Counted from the first letter of the stretch, positions 6,640-15,119 are shown. The stretch: DNA of 23,424 bases from JANOQP01 sp044227705 (GCA_044227705.1 JBGAWE010000052.1:1-23424); one strand, 5' to 3'. A program made the numbers and translations. The notes: generated by a model from the letters alone, not told the origin.

Positions 6640-6710
6640 ATTGCGGATCCGGGAAAGCGGGCTGGGCGAGGGTTTTGGCCGTCCACAATCCGCAATCCCG
6701 AATCCGCAAT
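6640..6710. repeat. Intergenic inverted repeat A (GGATTCGGGATTGCGG type)
   Basis: Left arm ATTGCGGATCCGGGA (6640-6654) pairs with the right arm at 6696-6710 at 14 of 15 positions, with a 41-base loop. The right arm contains the unit AATCCGCAAT twice (6688-6697, 6701-6710). It lies between the SRPBCC stop (6635) and the mlaE-like start (6727). Similar GGGATT/GGATTC hairpins occur at 10828-10890 and 15039-15111. Confidence 0.6.
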
Positions 6711-6711
6711 C

Positions 6712-6720
6712 TTTCTTTGC
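6712..6720 (+). promoter_or_regulatory. Possible -7 element of the Mla-type ABC operon
   Basis: TTTCTTTGC differs from TAnnTTTGC by one base and lies 6 bases before the ATG at 6727, implying a very short leader. No -33 TTG is found at the normal distance, because that space is filled by the inverted repeat. Confidence 0.25.
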
Positions 6721-6726
6721 CCCACT

Positions 6727-7488
6727 ATGGAAGGACTTATCGAGAAATACAACTTCCTCCAAGACTTCGGCCGCTACCTGACGATGCTGCGCACGGCGGC
6801 GAAGCGGCCCGAGAAGTTCTCGATGTATTGGAAGGAGACGATGCGGCAGATGGTCGACATCGGCATCGGCTCGCTCATCATCGTCAGCCTCATCGCCGTG
6901 TTCATCGGGGCGGTGGCGGCCGTGCAGTTCGCCTATCAGCTCGATGGGCAGATGATTCCTCGCTACTACATTGGCTACATCGTCCGCGACCTCGCCATCA
7001 TCGAGCTGGCGCCGACCATCACGGCGCTTGTGCTGGCCGGGAAGGTCGGCTCCAACATCGCCGCCGAGCTGGGCGGGATGCGCCAAAAGGAGCATATCGA
7101 CGCGATGGAAGTGATGGGCGTCAACACGGCGGCCTACCTCATCACCCCGAAGGTCATCGCGGCGGTGGTGGTTATCCCGATGCTCGTGACGTTCGCGGCG
7201 GCGGTCGCCATCATGGGCGGCTACGTCGCCACAGTGCCGCCGGGCGAGATCACCGGCGACGAGTACGTCCGGGGCCTGCGCGTCTATTTCAACGAGGTGA
7301 ACGTCTACGCGATGTACATCAAATCGGCCGTCTTCGCCTTCCTGCTGACGACCGTCTCCGCTTATCAAGGCTACTTCGTCAAGGGCGGCTCCATCGAGCT
7401 TGGCCACGCCAGCACGCGGGCTGTCGTCTACTCCGATATCTCCATCCTGCTGGCCGACTACATCATCGCCGTCCTCATAACTTCCTGA
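6727..7488 (+). CDS. mlaE: MlaE-type ABC transporter permease
   Basis: A 253-residue integral inner-membrane permease of the MlaE/YrbE family, part of systems that move phospholipids or other hydrophobic molecules between inner and outer membrane. Family segments visible are a first long helix after VDIGIGSL (45-52), PTITALVLAGKVGSNIAAELGGM (98-120), the coupling sequence MRQKEHIDAMEVMGV (120-134), and the final ASTRAVVYSDISILLADYI. The length equals the usual ~250-260 residues. The ATP-binding partner begins 8 bases after its stop. No MlaD-type substrate-binding gene follows within the window. The start is well defined because no earlier in-frame ATG precedes the conserved N-terminus. Confidence 0.93.
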   Translation: MEGLIEKYNFLQDFGRYLTMLRTAAKRPEKFSMYWKETMRQMVDIGIGSLIIVSLIAVFIGAVAAVQFAYQLDGQMIPRYYIGYIVRDLAIIELAPTITALVLAGKVGSNIAAELGGMRQKEHIDAMEVMGVNTAAYLITPKVIAAVVVIPMLVTFAAAVAIMGGYVATVPPGEITGDEYVRGLRVYFNEVNVYAMYIKSAVFAFLLTTVSAYQGYFVKGGSIELGHASTRAVVYSDISILLADYIIAVLITS

Positions 7489-7496
7489 AAACCAGC

Positions 7497-8255
7497 ATGA
7501 TAAGAGCCGACCACATCACAAAGACCTTTGGCGACCACGAGGTTTTGAAGGGCATCACTTTCACCTTCGAGGCGGGGAAGACCAACCTTATCATCGGCCG
7601 CAGCGGCGCGGGGAAGACTGTTTTGCTGAAAGCTCTGGTCGGCCTCGTCGTCCCGACGAGCGGCACAGTCTGGTACGACGACGTCAACTTCACCGCCCTC
7701 GACAAGACACAGCTCCGCGAGGTGCGGATGAAAGTCGGGATGCTCTTTCAAGGCTCCGCTCTGTTTGACTCTTTGAAGGTGGAGGAGAACATCCGTTTCC
7801 CGCTCGACATGTTCACCAACATGACCCGCTCCGAGAAGCTGGCCCGTGTCAACTATTGCCTCGAGCGGGTCGGCCTCGCCGGGCAGAACCGGAAATACCC
7901 GAGCGAGCTGTCGGGCGGCATGCAGAAGCGCGTCGGCATCGCGCGGGCCATCGTGCTCAACCCGACCTACCTTTTCTGCGACGAGCCGAACTCGGGCCTC
8001 GATCCGAAGACCTCCATCGTCATCGACGAACTCATCAAGGACATAACCGTCGAGAACAACATCACGACCATCATCAACACCCACGACATGAACTCGGTGA
8101 TGGAGATCGGCGAGAACATCTGCTTCTTGCACGAAGGCCGCCTTGAGTGGAGCGGCACCCGCCACGAGGTGCTCGGCTCGACGAACGAGACCTTGCAGCA
8201 GTTCATCTTCGCCTCGCCGTTTTTGCAGCGGCTGCGGAAGGCGGCGATAGGGTGA
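7497..8255 (+). CDS. mlaF: MlaF-type ABC transporter ATP-binding protein
   Basis: A 252-residue ATPase that powers the MlaE-like permease encoded just upstream. Walker A GRSGAGKT is at 34-41, the Q-loop at Gln85, the signature LSGGMQKR at 138-145, Walker B YLFCDEP at 158-164, the D-loop SGLDP at 166-170 and the switch His at 196. GMQKR and the EPNSGLDP-type D-loop are typical of the MlaF group. The open frame reaches back to 6675, but that extension is the out-of-frame shadow of mlaE. The ATG at 7497, 8 bases after the mlaE stop, begins exactly at the ABC fold. The gene ends convergently, 99 bases from the secreted protein gene on the other strand, and no strong terminator is seen in that gap. 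Confidence 0.95.
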   Translation: MIRADHITKTFGDHEVLKGITFTFEAGKTNLIIGRSGAGKTVLLKALVGLVVPTSGTVWYDDVNFTALDKTQLREVRMKVGMLFQGSALFDSLKVEENIRFPLDMFTNMTRSEKLARVNYCLERVGLAGQNRKYPSELSGGMQKRVGIARAIVLNPTYLFCDEPNSGLDPKTSIVIDELIKDITVENNITTIINTHDMNSVMEIGENICFLHEGRLEWSGTRHEVLGSTNETLQQFIFASPFLQRLRKAAIG

Positions 8256-8354
8256 TTTTGTGGCCCAAATTTCCAGCTTCGGGCAAATCCAAAGCTGTAG
8301 GCTTGCTCCTAAAACTGCGTTTTTGACCCACCAGCAACCTCTCCCAAAGCTTCC

Positions 8355-9605
8355 TTATTTTTTCACCACGACATTTTTCGAGAAGGTCCGACTGTCGCCA
8401 CGCAAGATTTCTAGCCGGTAAACCCCGCTCGACAGCCCGGCGGGAAGGACGACCTCGCCGCTGGTTTCTTCTTCCATGACCAGCCTGCCCGTCGGGTCAA
8501 AAAGCCGCGCCGTCGCCGCCGCGCCGTTTGCAACTGGTTGAAAATGAACGCTTTCACTCGTCGGGTTCGGCCATACGAGCCAGTCTTTGGAGGTAAAATC
8601 TGCCGGCTCCGCGGCCTCGACTTTTTTGAAGATGGATGAAAAATCGAACCGCCAGAGACTGGCTGGGACGGTGATTATCTGCGAAATCCGCTCGTTCGAG
8701 AGATAGCCCTGCCAACTGCCCGCCGACCAAGCCAGTCCCTCCGACTGCCCGAGGACGGGGACGAAGCCGAGATCGACCTTCCTTTTATTGCCCGAGAAAA
8801 ACAGTTCGCCCGAATAGTCCCACAAGAGCCAGGCGAAGACCGTGTAGCTCGTCAGGTCGTAGCCCAAGAGGGCGATGGAACCGTCGGCCGCGACGTCGGC
8901 CGCGGTGATGAGGCCCGATTTCGAGGGGAAGGTTTCCAGTTTTTCACACGCGCCGGTCGCTGGGTCGAGGGCGTAATGGGCCGTCATGAGCGCCTTCCAA
9001 TCTTTGGTGAAGAGGTGGAGGCGGTTGTTCCTCCACAACATCGCCTCGCAGTCGAAGGGGGTCGTGTTCGGGCCGTCGGGCGAGAGGTCGGTCTGGTCGG
9101 GGTAGGAAAAGGGGATTTTTTCGACCTCGGACTGGTCGAGCGTGTCGTCGCCGACGGGCGGGATTTTCGAGAGGTCGATGGAGTAAACGGTCAGGTCGGT
9201 TCGGTTGCCAGACCAGTTGTTGCCGAAGTCGCCGATGAAAAGATGCTGGCCGTCGGTGGCGACGTCCTCCCAATCTGTTTTCGCAAGTCCCTGAAGGTCA
9301 ACGGTTTGCAGGATTTGGCCGGTCGTTGTGTCGATGGCGAAGAGCTTCGGCACGCCGTCAGAGTCGTTATGTGACCATAGCCTGCCGCCTGCCCGGACGA
9401 GGCCGCTCGACGAGTTCAGCCCGGAGGGCAGCTCGGCGATTTTCACCGGCGGCAACGAGGTCGGCGGATAGAGGCAGGAGCCGTCGTTCGACATTGCCGA
9501 GGGGCTGAAATTGGTGGCTTGGGGGTCTGGGCAGCCGGGCTGGCTTTTCAAGGCAAAAGAGAAAAGGCAAAAGGCAAAAGGGAGGGCGAGCGAGGTTGGG
9601 CGCAT
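8355..9605 (-). CDS. Secreted beta-propeller-like protein with T9SS C-terminal sorting domain
   Basis: A 416-residue exported protein. Signal peptide MRPTSLALPFAFCLFSFALKS (1-21) is followed by a short Cys-bracketed motif CPDPQATNFSPSAMSNDGSC (25-44), common at the start of Bacteroidota surface proteins. The middle (~55-330) has propeller-type strands (LWSHNDSDGVPKLFAIDT, DWEDVATDGQHLFIGDFGNN), as in proteins annotated as esterase-like or WD40-like; no active site is evident. The last ~75 residues (VWPNPTSESVHF...LPAGLSSGVYRLEIL...KNVVVKK) are a type A T9SS sorting domain, so it should cross the outer membrane and be released or anchored at the surface. The frame is open to 10688, but that part is the shadow of the PorV/PorQ-like gene; ATG 9605 gives the signal peptide. 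Confidence 0.88.
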   Translation of the reverse strand: MRPTSLALPFAFCLFSFALKSQPGCPDPQATNFSPSAMSNDGSCLYPPTSLPPVKIAELPSGLNSSSGLVRAGGRLWSHNDSDGVPKLFAIDTTTGQILQTVDLQGLAKTDWEDVATDGQHLFIGDFGNNWSGNRTDLTVYSIDLSKIPPVGDDTLDQSEVEKIPFSYPDQTDLSPDGPNTTPFDCEAMLWRNNRLHLFTKDWKALMTAHYALDPATGACEKLETFPSKSGLITAADVAADGSIALLGYDLTSYTVFAWLLWDYSGELFFSGNKRKVDLGFVPVLGQSEGLAWSAGSWQGYLSNERISQIITVPASLWRFDFSSIFKKVEAAEPADFTSKDWLVWPNPTSESVHFQPVANGAAATARLFDPTGRLVMEEETSGEVVLPAGLSSGVYRLEILRGDSRTFSKNVVVKK

Positions 9606-9644
9606 TTCTGAAAATTCGTTTTGGCGAAGGAAGCTGGTTTTGCC

Positions 9645-9684
9645 AAAAAAAGAGGCGGCTGCCGGATTCGCTCCGACAGCCGCC
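9645..9684 (-). terminator. Strong Rho-independent terminator of the 9710-18734 gene cluster
   Basis: On the minus strand GGCGGCTGTCGG (9684-9673), a 7-base loop and CCGGCAGCCGCC (9665-9654) form a 12-bp stem followed by CTC and seven T's (9651-9645). One stem position is a G:U wobble in minus-strand RNA but a C:A mismatch in plus-strand RNA, so the hairpin is complete only in the direction of the cluster. It lies 25 bases past the stop of the PorV/PorQ-like gene. Confidence 0.9.
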
Positions 9685-9709
9685 TGTTCAAAACAGCCTT
9701 GTGGAAGGC

Positions 9710-10798
9710 TCAATCCTCGCTCTTCGAGCCGCCGAGGTTGATGCGCAGCGCGAGGTTGTGGATGCCGTTCCAGCGGTTGGTCGAGCGCCACGAGTAGTCG
9801 ATGGCGAGGTTCGACTTGCCGCCGCGCTTGAACGGGGCGAGGAGGCTGGCGCCCGCCGCCACGCCCGAGTCGACGGAGGCGTCGGTCGAGGAGGTGGAGA
9901 GGCCAAACTCGTACTTGTAGCCAGCGCGCAGGGCGAAGTTCTCGCCGAGTGCGTACTCGAGGCCGCCGCCGAGGTTGTCGCGCGAGAAGGCGTTGGAGAC
10001 GAAGTTGCCGATGAGCGTCACGCGGTGGGCGAACTTGTCGGAGGAGCCGCCGAGGTACAGGTCGTAGCTCATGCCGATGTTGAGCTGCGAGGGCAGGTTG
10101 TACTCCGCGCCGCGCGAATAATAGCTGACGTTGTAGTTGAACGTGCCGTCCGGGTTCGGGCGCGGGATGGTGAGGCCCTGGCCTCGGAAGACCATCTTGG
10201 TGCCGACGTTGCGCAGCGAGATGCCGAACTTGAACTTGTCGTCGTGCCGCTTGTCGCCGGTTACGTACTGAACACCCGCGTCGAGCGCGGTGGCCCGGGC
10301 GGAGACGTTGGTCAGCGACTCGTTGACGAGGCGGACGGTTGCACCGACCGAGATCTTGTTGGCGAACATGTAGCCGTAGCTCACCCCGATGTTCGAGAAG
10401 TTCGGCGAGAAAGTGCCGAGCTGGCCCTCCGGGTTGTCGACCGTCGTGGTCTCGATCTTGCCGAAGTCCATCAGCATGACGCTGATGCCGAGCGTTCCGC
10501 CCTTCGAAATGCGGGTGGCCATGCCGACGGAGTTGATGTCGATGCCTGTGCCGACGAGGTATTTGGTGTGGCCGAGCGCGATCTCGGTCTTGTCGATGCG
10601 CGTGATGCCGGCCGGGTTGAGCTGCATGGCCTCCACGCCACGCGTGCCACTGGTGTACATTGTGTGCAGCCCCGCCGAGCGCGCCCAAGGGTTGATGAGC
10701 AGCTCGTAGGCCCCGGCTTCGCCCTGCCGGTCGGGGTTGCCCGCCCAGGCCGACGAAACGACGACCAAGAGGGCTATGGTGGTGGAAAATTTGTTCAT
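9710..10798 (-). CDS. PorV/PorQ-family outer-membrane protein
   Basis: A 362-residue outer-membrane barrel of the PorV/PorQ (UPF0164-like, FadL-related) family. The signal peptide is MNKFSTTIALLVVVSSAWAG (cleavage near 19). The family hallmark near the N-terminus is present: NPWARSAGLHTMYTSGTRG and AMQLNPAGI (36-65). The rest consists of alternating strands (KTEIALGHTKYLVGTG, GISVMLMDFGKIE, NFALRAGYKYEFGL), ending in IHNLALRINLGG. In T9SS, PorV shuttles secreted substrates and PorQ aids sorting; this paralogue may act on the large T9SS-type protein encoded just upstream. Last gene of the cassette, followed by a strong terminator; a hairpin repeat separates it from the 1374-residue gene. The paralogue's exact role is inferred. 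Confidence 0.87.
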   Translation of the reverse strand: MNKFSTTIALLVVVSSAWAGNPDRQGEAGAYELLINPWARSAGLHTMYTSGTRGVEAMQLNPAGITRIDKTEIALGHTKYLVGTGIDINSVGMATRISKGGTLGISVMLMDFGKIETTTVDNPEGQLGTFSPNFSNIGVSYGYMFANKISVGATVRLVNESLTNVSARATALDAGVQYVTGDKRHDDKFKFGISLRNVGTKMVFRGQGLTIPRPNPDGTFNYNVSYYSRGAEYNLPSQLNIGMSYDLYLGGSSDKFAHRVTLIGNFVSNAFSRDNLGGGLEYALGENFALRAGYKYEFGLSTSSTDASVDSGVAAGASLLAPFKRGGKSNLAIDYSWRSTNRWNGIHNLALRINLGGSKSED

Positions 10799-10827
10799 CT
10801 AATAGAAAAAGTTAGTCGGTTAAAACG

Positions 10828-10890
10828 GGGATTAGGGAAAAGGGATTGGGGATTTGGTCGCCCAATCCCCAATCCCAAGTCCTGAATCCC
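10828..10890. repeat. Intergenic inverted repeat B (GGGATT type)
   Basis: Arms 10828-10854 and 10864-10890 pair at 22 of 27 positions, with a perfect 13-bp inner stem GGGATTGGGGATT around a 9-base loop. The right arm ends on the first base of the stop codon of the 1374-residue gene. In minus-strand RNA this would be a long stable stem-loop between two genes of the same cluster. No T-run follows it, so it is more likely an RNA stability or attenuation element, or a mobile repeat, than a full terminator. Confidence 0.75.
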
Positions 10891-13800
10891 TACAATCCTG
10901 ACGGGTCGAACTCCCGCCCGACGCCGAACCACTTCAGCGTTCGCTCGCCCATGCCGGGCGCGTCGATGTGGACGAGGTAAACGCCCGAGGCAACGGGGAT
11001 GCCCTTCGAGTTTTTCATGTCCCACTCGACATCAGGATAGATCTGCCGGGCGGCGATGGGCGGGTTGACCCGTTCGGGGTCGACTTGCGGAATCTCGTCG
11101 CGGTTGTACTGGCGGATGAACTTGCCGTCGAGTGAGTAGATGGTCACAGTGCACTTCGCCGGGAGGTTCGAGATCTTGACGATGTTCGTGAACTGCGAAG
11201 TCTCATAGGCCGAGTAGCCGTAGTAGGGGTTGGGCACCATCTTGACTGAGTCGAGCGCATTTGCGATGGCGACCTCGTCGAGCTGCGTGGCGGCCTTGCC
11301 CTCGATCTTGAACTTGTAGTGCGGGTGGCCGTCGCCTGCCCTGCGGTAGACGCCGTATGGGTTGTCAACGCGGATGTGCATGACCGTCTCGTTCGGGATG
11401 AGGCCCTCGGCATAGGAGAGCATCTTCTTGCCGGGCGGCAGGAGCATCAGGGCCGTCCAAGTGATGTTGGGGATGGCCTTGATCTTGTTCGTGTACTTCT
11501 TCGACGACGTGGTGACGTTGTCCGGCTCCAGCCACTGAAGCATGTCGGCGCAGCCGTCGTACTTCTGGCGGGTGACGTAGATGAAGTGCTGGCCGCCCAT
11601 CGGGAAGCTATAGGGGTTGAACAGCGCCTGGTTGGTGATTTGGCGAGCCGTCACGTCGCTCGGGTTGAACATCATGTCGGCGCCGTTGGCCGGTTCGTCG
11701 GGCCAGTTCTGCCCGCCGTCGGCCTTGCCGTTGTAGATGGAGTTCTCACCGAAGAAAACGTTGAGCCGCTCGCCCGTTTCCACGTCGACGGCGTAGCCAG
11801 GGAACCAGCCCATGCCGCGCACGGGCTTGCCGTTGATCATTTCACCGTCGGGGTCGGGCAGCCCATCGCCGTTGTTGTCGTCCTTGCCGACTGAGACGCG
11901 GTAGCGCGTGTCGAACGATTTGCGTACCCAGCGGGTGTTGGCCGGGAGGGTCGTCGTGTCGCCCTCCGTGAGGAAGCCGAGGCCGCTCGAGCCGGTGTAG
12001 TTGTCGCTGGCCGTCTCGACGACGAGGCAGCGGCTCCACTTCGACTTGTCCTTCGTGAGGATGATGTCGACGTTGTTGAGCTTGTCGAGACCGTTCGGCG
12101 CGGCGTTCGTGCTTTTCGAGAAGGCCTCGCTCGGCGGCGACCAGCGGGGCGAAATCTTGAAGTCTTGCGGTGACTGCGGCTTCGGGTTCCATGTCAGGTA
12201 GTATGGCACGAACCACTTGTTGCCGAAGGTCGTCAGGCCCTGGTCCGGGTCGTTGAGGTAGTAATACTCGACTCCCGCAGGCGGCTGGTTGGCGCAGAAG
12301 TGGAACGGCGTGGCCCCGAGGATGGTGATCTCCGGCGATTCCGGCAAGGCACCGATCCACTCGTTGGCCGGGTCGGCGAAGGTTACCCATTGGTCAATCC
12401 CGCCGTTGGTCTTGTCGGCCTTGTCGCCCGCGTCGGCCGTCTGGGCGACGGTGACGCTGAAGCCGTACTCGGCGATGAGCTGCTCGTTGAGACGGGCAAG
12501 CGTGCGGTCGCTGTAGATGGTGTCGTGCGTCACGGTGTTGACGAGCGTCCAACGGGCGTTCGGGTCGAGTACATCATCGGTGAGGTTGTCATCGGTGACG
12601 AAAAGGTCGAACTCGCCGTCCTTCACGTTGAGCGGGTCGTAGACTTTGACCGAGATCGGGCCTCTGCCGTAGGTATAGTCGAGGGCGACGTTGTTGCCCG
12701 CGAGGATGCTGTCGTACTCGTTTGCTTTGAGTTCGACGGCGACGTGCCCAGCACCGCTGCCCGCATAGGCGCTGATTTCCGGTCCGTCGCCATAGGCCGA
12801 CTGCATGGCGCGGTCGGTGATGGGGCGCGGGATGACGGTGTACGTCTTGATGTTCAGACGTCCTTCCAGATAGCTGTTGCGTTGGCCCGATGTCGGGTTG
12901 AGCGGGTCGAAGTCTGCGAAGTTGTTGTACGCATACGCGATGGCGACGTAGTAGTACTTCTTGTGGTTGATGAGCTGCCGCGCCCCGCTTGCGAACTGGT
13001 CCTCGGTGATGCTGAAGCTGTGGCCCACGCCGGCGTTGTTGCCGTCGATCTTCTCGACGGGCGTCCAGTAGCTGTTGCCGCCAGGGCCGAGGGTGGGCTC
13101 CCAGTTGAAGATCTTGCCGACGTTGTTCTTGATGTCGCACTGGTAGACGATGCGGGCCTTGTCCGGGTCGATCAGCTCGGCGCGAGTGACGCTCGGGTCG
13201 TGCACCTGATAGACCTTGTAGCCTTCAAACTTGTACGACTTCTGGTCGAGCGGCAGCCCGCTCGGTGCTTGGAAGTCGACTTCCAAGTAGTTCTCCTTGT
13301 AGTTGTTGGAGCCGAGGTTGTTCGACAGCGTGACGACAAGCTGGCGGTTCAACTCCACGAAGTCGAGGTCCGGCGCCGTCGGGCCGTCGATGACCTTGAA
13401 ACAGTTGTCGAACAGGCCCTGAGCCAACCGGTCGGCATAGAGCAGCGGCTCGAGGTCGGGGCAGGGGTACTGGATGTTGGGCACCCACGGCACCCCGACG
13501 ATCAGCTCGTTGACCTTGCCCGGCCCGAGCGAGAAGGGGCCGGAAGCCTGCAGCGTCCGCTGGTCGCCCTTCGGCAGGTTGGCTGTGCACATCGACCAGC
13601 CGTTGGGGTCGTTTGGCGGAGAGCCGAGGGCGAAATTGGTGCGGTTGGTCGAGCCGAGGTTGTAGCCCGAGCCGCCGATGGTGAAGGGCGTTCCGTCCTT
13701 CCAGCTTCCCGTCAGATAGTTGTAGAACTCGACGTCGACGCCTGGATCGGTCATGCCGCCGATGTTGGACTCGCGCAGCCAGTAGACAAACGAGTTCATG

Positions 13801-15014
13801 CCCAGCTCGCAGCCGTCCTCGTCGAGCGGCCCCCGGAAGTAGTCGACCCCAAGGATCGGGACGTTGTTGCAGTACGTGTTGGTGTTCGAGCCGTTGACGG
13901 AACAGTTGCAGCCCGAGATGCCGTCGACGGCGTCCTGGTTGTAGACGTACATGAGGTCGCGGCGGCGGTTGCGGTACTTGACCTTCGGGTTGCCGTCGGC
14001 GTCCTCGTAGTTGCAGGTGTCAATTTTGACAAAGACCGTGTCGCAGCCGATGTAGTCGTCGTCGGAGCAGCCGAGGTCGGGGTCGATCCAGATGGCGAAG
14101 AATGTCGAGTCGATTTCCTCAACGGCGCGGTTGATGAGCTTGTAACGGTAGAAGGTCATGTCGTTCAGCTCGTCCTGCGTGGAGTAGCCGAAGGCCTGCA
14201 CTTGCACCTCCATCTGGATGGGCGAGGCTTTGGTCTGCGTGTGCGAGTTGCCCGCGTCGTTGTAGATCCAGAAGATCATCTCGTCGGGGAAGGTCGTCGC
14301 CGGGCAGCCCTTCACGTCGATGACGGGGTAGTCGCCGTCCTCGGGCTGGTACTCGCCGTCTTGGTTGGTGTCGAAGAAGAGCGCGAGGCCCTGGTTGGTG
14401 TTGGGCAGGGCGAAGTCGTTGATTTCCTGAAAATAGGCGTTGCCGCGCGCGGGCCAGCCCTTCACGTCCTTCGGGATCTCCTCCGGCGGGTACGGCTCGC
14501 CGCGCAGCTTGTGGAACTCCGCGTTGGCCTTGTGCTTGCGGATGTTGGCCCCGCTGACGCGGAAGAACTTGTCCCATAGCTTGCAAGTCGCCTGGTCGAC
14601 CTGCCCCGTGTTCGGGTCAAGCGGGCCGGGCCAGAAGTCGTTGGCCGAGGCCGAGCGGTAGAGCTGGCAGGCCATCTTGAGGTTGCCGCCCGGGTCCTTG
14701 CCGCCGAGCCAAACGGAACCGGCGAAGATGGACGACACCTCCGGCTGCCCCAGCGGCACCTTCGGGACGATGTACTTGCCCTTGTTCAGGTCCCACCACA
14801 TGTCGCCGCCGTTGAGCAGGCGGGCGCGGACGTTGTTGATGTCCAGGTCGGTGCCCTGCGTGGCTTGGTTGCAGTTGGCGCGGTAGCCCACTTGCTGGCT
14901 GCCGGAGCCGGGGTGCGTGTCCTTCGGGGTCTTCCACCCGTCCGGCGGGCGGCTCTCGACGCCCGTCGCGGCCAGCACGAGGCCGAGGATCAGGAGTGAT
15001 TTTATCGTGCGCAT
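10890..15014 (-). CDS. Giant secreted protein with T9SS-type C-terminal sorting domain
   Basis: A 1374-residue exported protein of unknown function. A signal peptide spans about residues 1-20. The N-terminal region has a pattern I know from large Bacteroidota surface proteins: NNVRARLLNGGDMWWD (60-75), FAGSVWLGGKDPGGNLK (97-113), DFWPGPLDP (126-134). Two acidic loops look calcium-binding: DTNQDGEYQPEDGDYP (215-230), and DNNGDGLPDPDGE in the second half. The last ~130 residues (VKMVPNPYYGYSAYE...VTIYSLDGKFIRQY...NSKGIPVASGVYLVHI) are a T9SS/FlgD-like sorting domain, so it probably reaches the cell surface. It sits between a TonB-dependent receptor and a PorV/PorQ-family barrel, all on one strand, which suggests a joint function. 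No enzymatic motif is seen. Confidence 0.88.
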   Translation of the reverse strand: MRTIKSLLILGLVLAATGVESRPPDGWKTPKDTHPGSGSQQVGYRANCNQATQGTDLDINNVRARLLNGGDMWWDLNKGKYIVPKVPLGQPEVSSIFAGSVWLGGKDPGGNLKMACQLYRSASANDFWPGPLDPNTGQVDQATCKLWDKFFRVSGANIRKHKANAEFHKLRGEPYPPEEIPKDVKGWPARGNAYFQEINDFALPNTNQGLALFFDTNQDGEYQPEDGDYPVIDVKGCPATTFPDEMIFWIYNDAGNSHTQTKASPIQMEVQVQAFGYSTQDELNDMTFYRYKLINRAVEEIDSTFFAIWIDPDLGCSDDDYIGCDTVFVKIDTCNYEDADGNPKVKYRNRRRDLMYVYNQDAVDGISGCNCSVNGSNTNTYCNNVPILGVDYFRGPLDEDGCELGMNSFVYWLRESNIGGMTDPGVDVEFYNYLTGSWKDGTPFTIGGSGYNLGSTNRTNFALGSPPNDPNGWSMCTANLPKGDQRTLQASGPFSLGPGKVNELIVGVPWVPNIQYPCPDLEPLLYADRLAQGLFDNCFKVIDGPTAPDLDFVELNRQLVVTLSNNLGSNNYKENYLEVDFQAPSGLPLDQKSYKFEGYKVYQVHDPSVTRAELIDPDKARIVYQCDIKNNVGKIFNWEPTLGPGGNSYWTPVEKIDGNNAGVGHSFSITEDQFASGARQLINHKKYYYVAIAYAYNNFADFDPLNPTSGQRNSYLEGRLNIKTYTVIPRPITDRAMQSAYGDGPEISAYAGSGAGHVAVELKANEYDSILAGNNVALDYTYGRGPISVKVYDPLNVKDGEFDLFVTDDNLTDDVLDPNARWTLVNTVTHDTIYSDRTLARLNEQLIAEYGFSVTVAQTADAGDKADKTNGGIDQWVTFADPANEWIGALPESPEITILGATPFHFCANQPPAGVEYYYLNDPDQGLTTFGNKWFVPYYLTWNPKPQSPQDFKISPRWSPPSEAFSKSTNAAPNGLDKLNNVDIILTKDKSKWSRCLVVETASDNYTGSSGLGFLTEGDTTTLPANTRWVRKSFDTRYRVSVGKDDNNGDGLPDPDGEMINGKPVRGMGWFPGYAVDVETGERLNVFFGENSIYNGKADGGQNWPDEPANGADMMFNPSDVTARQITNQALFNPYSFPMGGQHFIYVTRQKYDGCADMLQWLEPDNVTTSSKKYTNKIKAIPNITWTALMLLPPGKKMLSYAEGLIPNETVMHIRVDNPYGVYRRAGDGHPHYKFKIEGKAATQLDEVAIANALDSVKMVPNPYYGYSAYETSQFTNIVKISNLPAKCTVTIYSLDGKFIRQYNRDEIPQVDPERVNPPIAARQIYPDVEWDMKNSKGIPVASGVYLVHIDAPGMGERTLKWFGVGREFDPSGL

Positions 15015-15038
15015 TAGCTTAAATTTTTAAAAGTTGAG

Positions 15039-15111
15039 GATTCGAGGATTTGAGGAATCGAGGATTCGAGGGTCGATCTGTATCGTTCTCGATTCCTCAA
15101 TTCCTCATTTC
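15039..15111. repeat. Intergenic inverted repeat C (GAGGATTCGAG type)
   Basis: Arms 15039-15062 and 15088-15111 pair at 20 of 24 positions, with a perfect inner stem TTGAGGAATCGAG of 13 bp and a 25-base loop. The left side is a degenerate tandem of GAGGATT(C/T). It fills most of the 105-base gap between the receptor gene and the 1374-residue gene, and is related in layout to repeats A and B. Confidence 0.7.
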
Positions 15112-15119
15112 TTCAAAAA

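Noticed and set aside
6675..7496. N-terminal extension of the MlaF frame
   Set aside because: Arg/His-rich shadow of mlaE; the ABC fold starts at ATG 7497.
8256..8354. Bidirectional terminator between mlaF and the secreted-protein gene
   Set aside because: Only weak 4-5 bp stems (such as AAAAC-TGC-GTTTT) were found; nothing convincing.
9606..10688. N-terminal extension of the secreted-protein frame
   Set aside because: Shadow of the PorV/PorQ-like gene and it crosses the terminator; ATG 9605 begins a signal peptide.
12300..14579. A 759-residue open frame on the plus strand across the 1374-residue gene
   Set aside because: Valine/arginine/aspartate-rich, no domain pattern, and fully explained as a shadow of a GC-rich gene whose minus-strand frame has a signal peptide and sorting domain.
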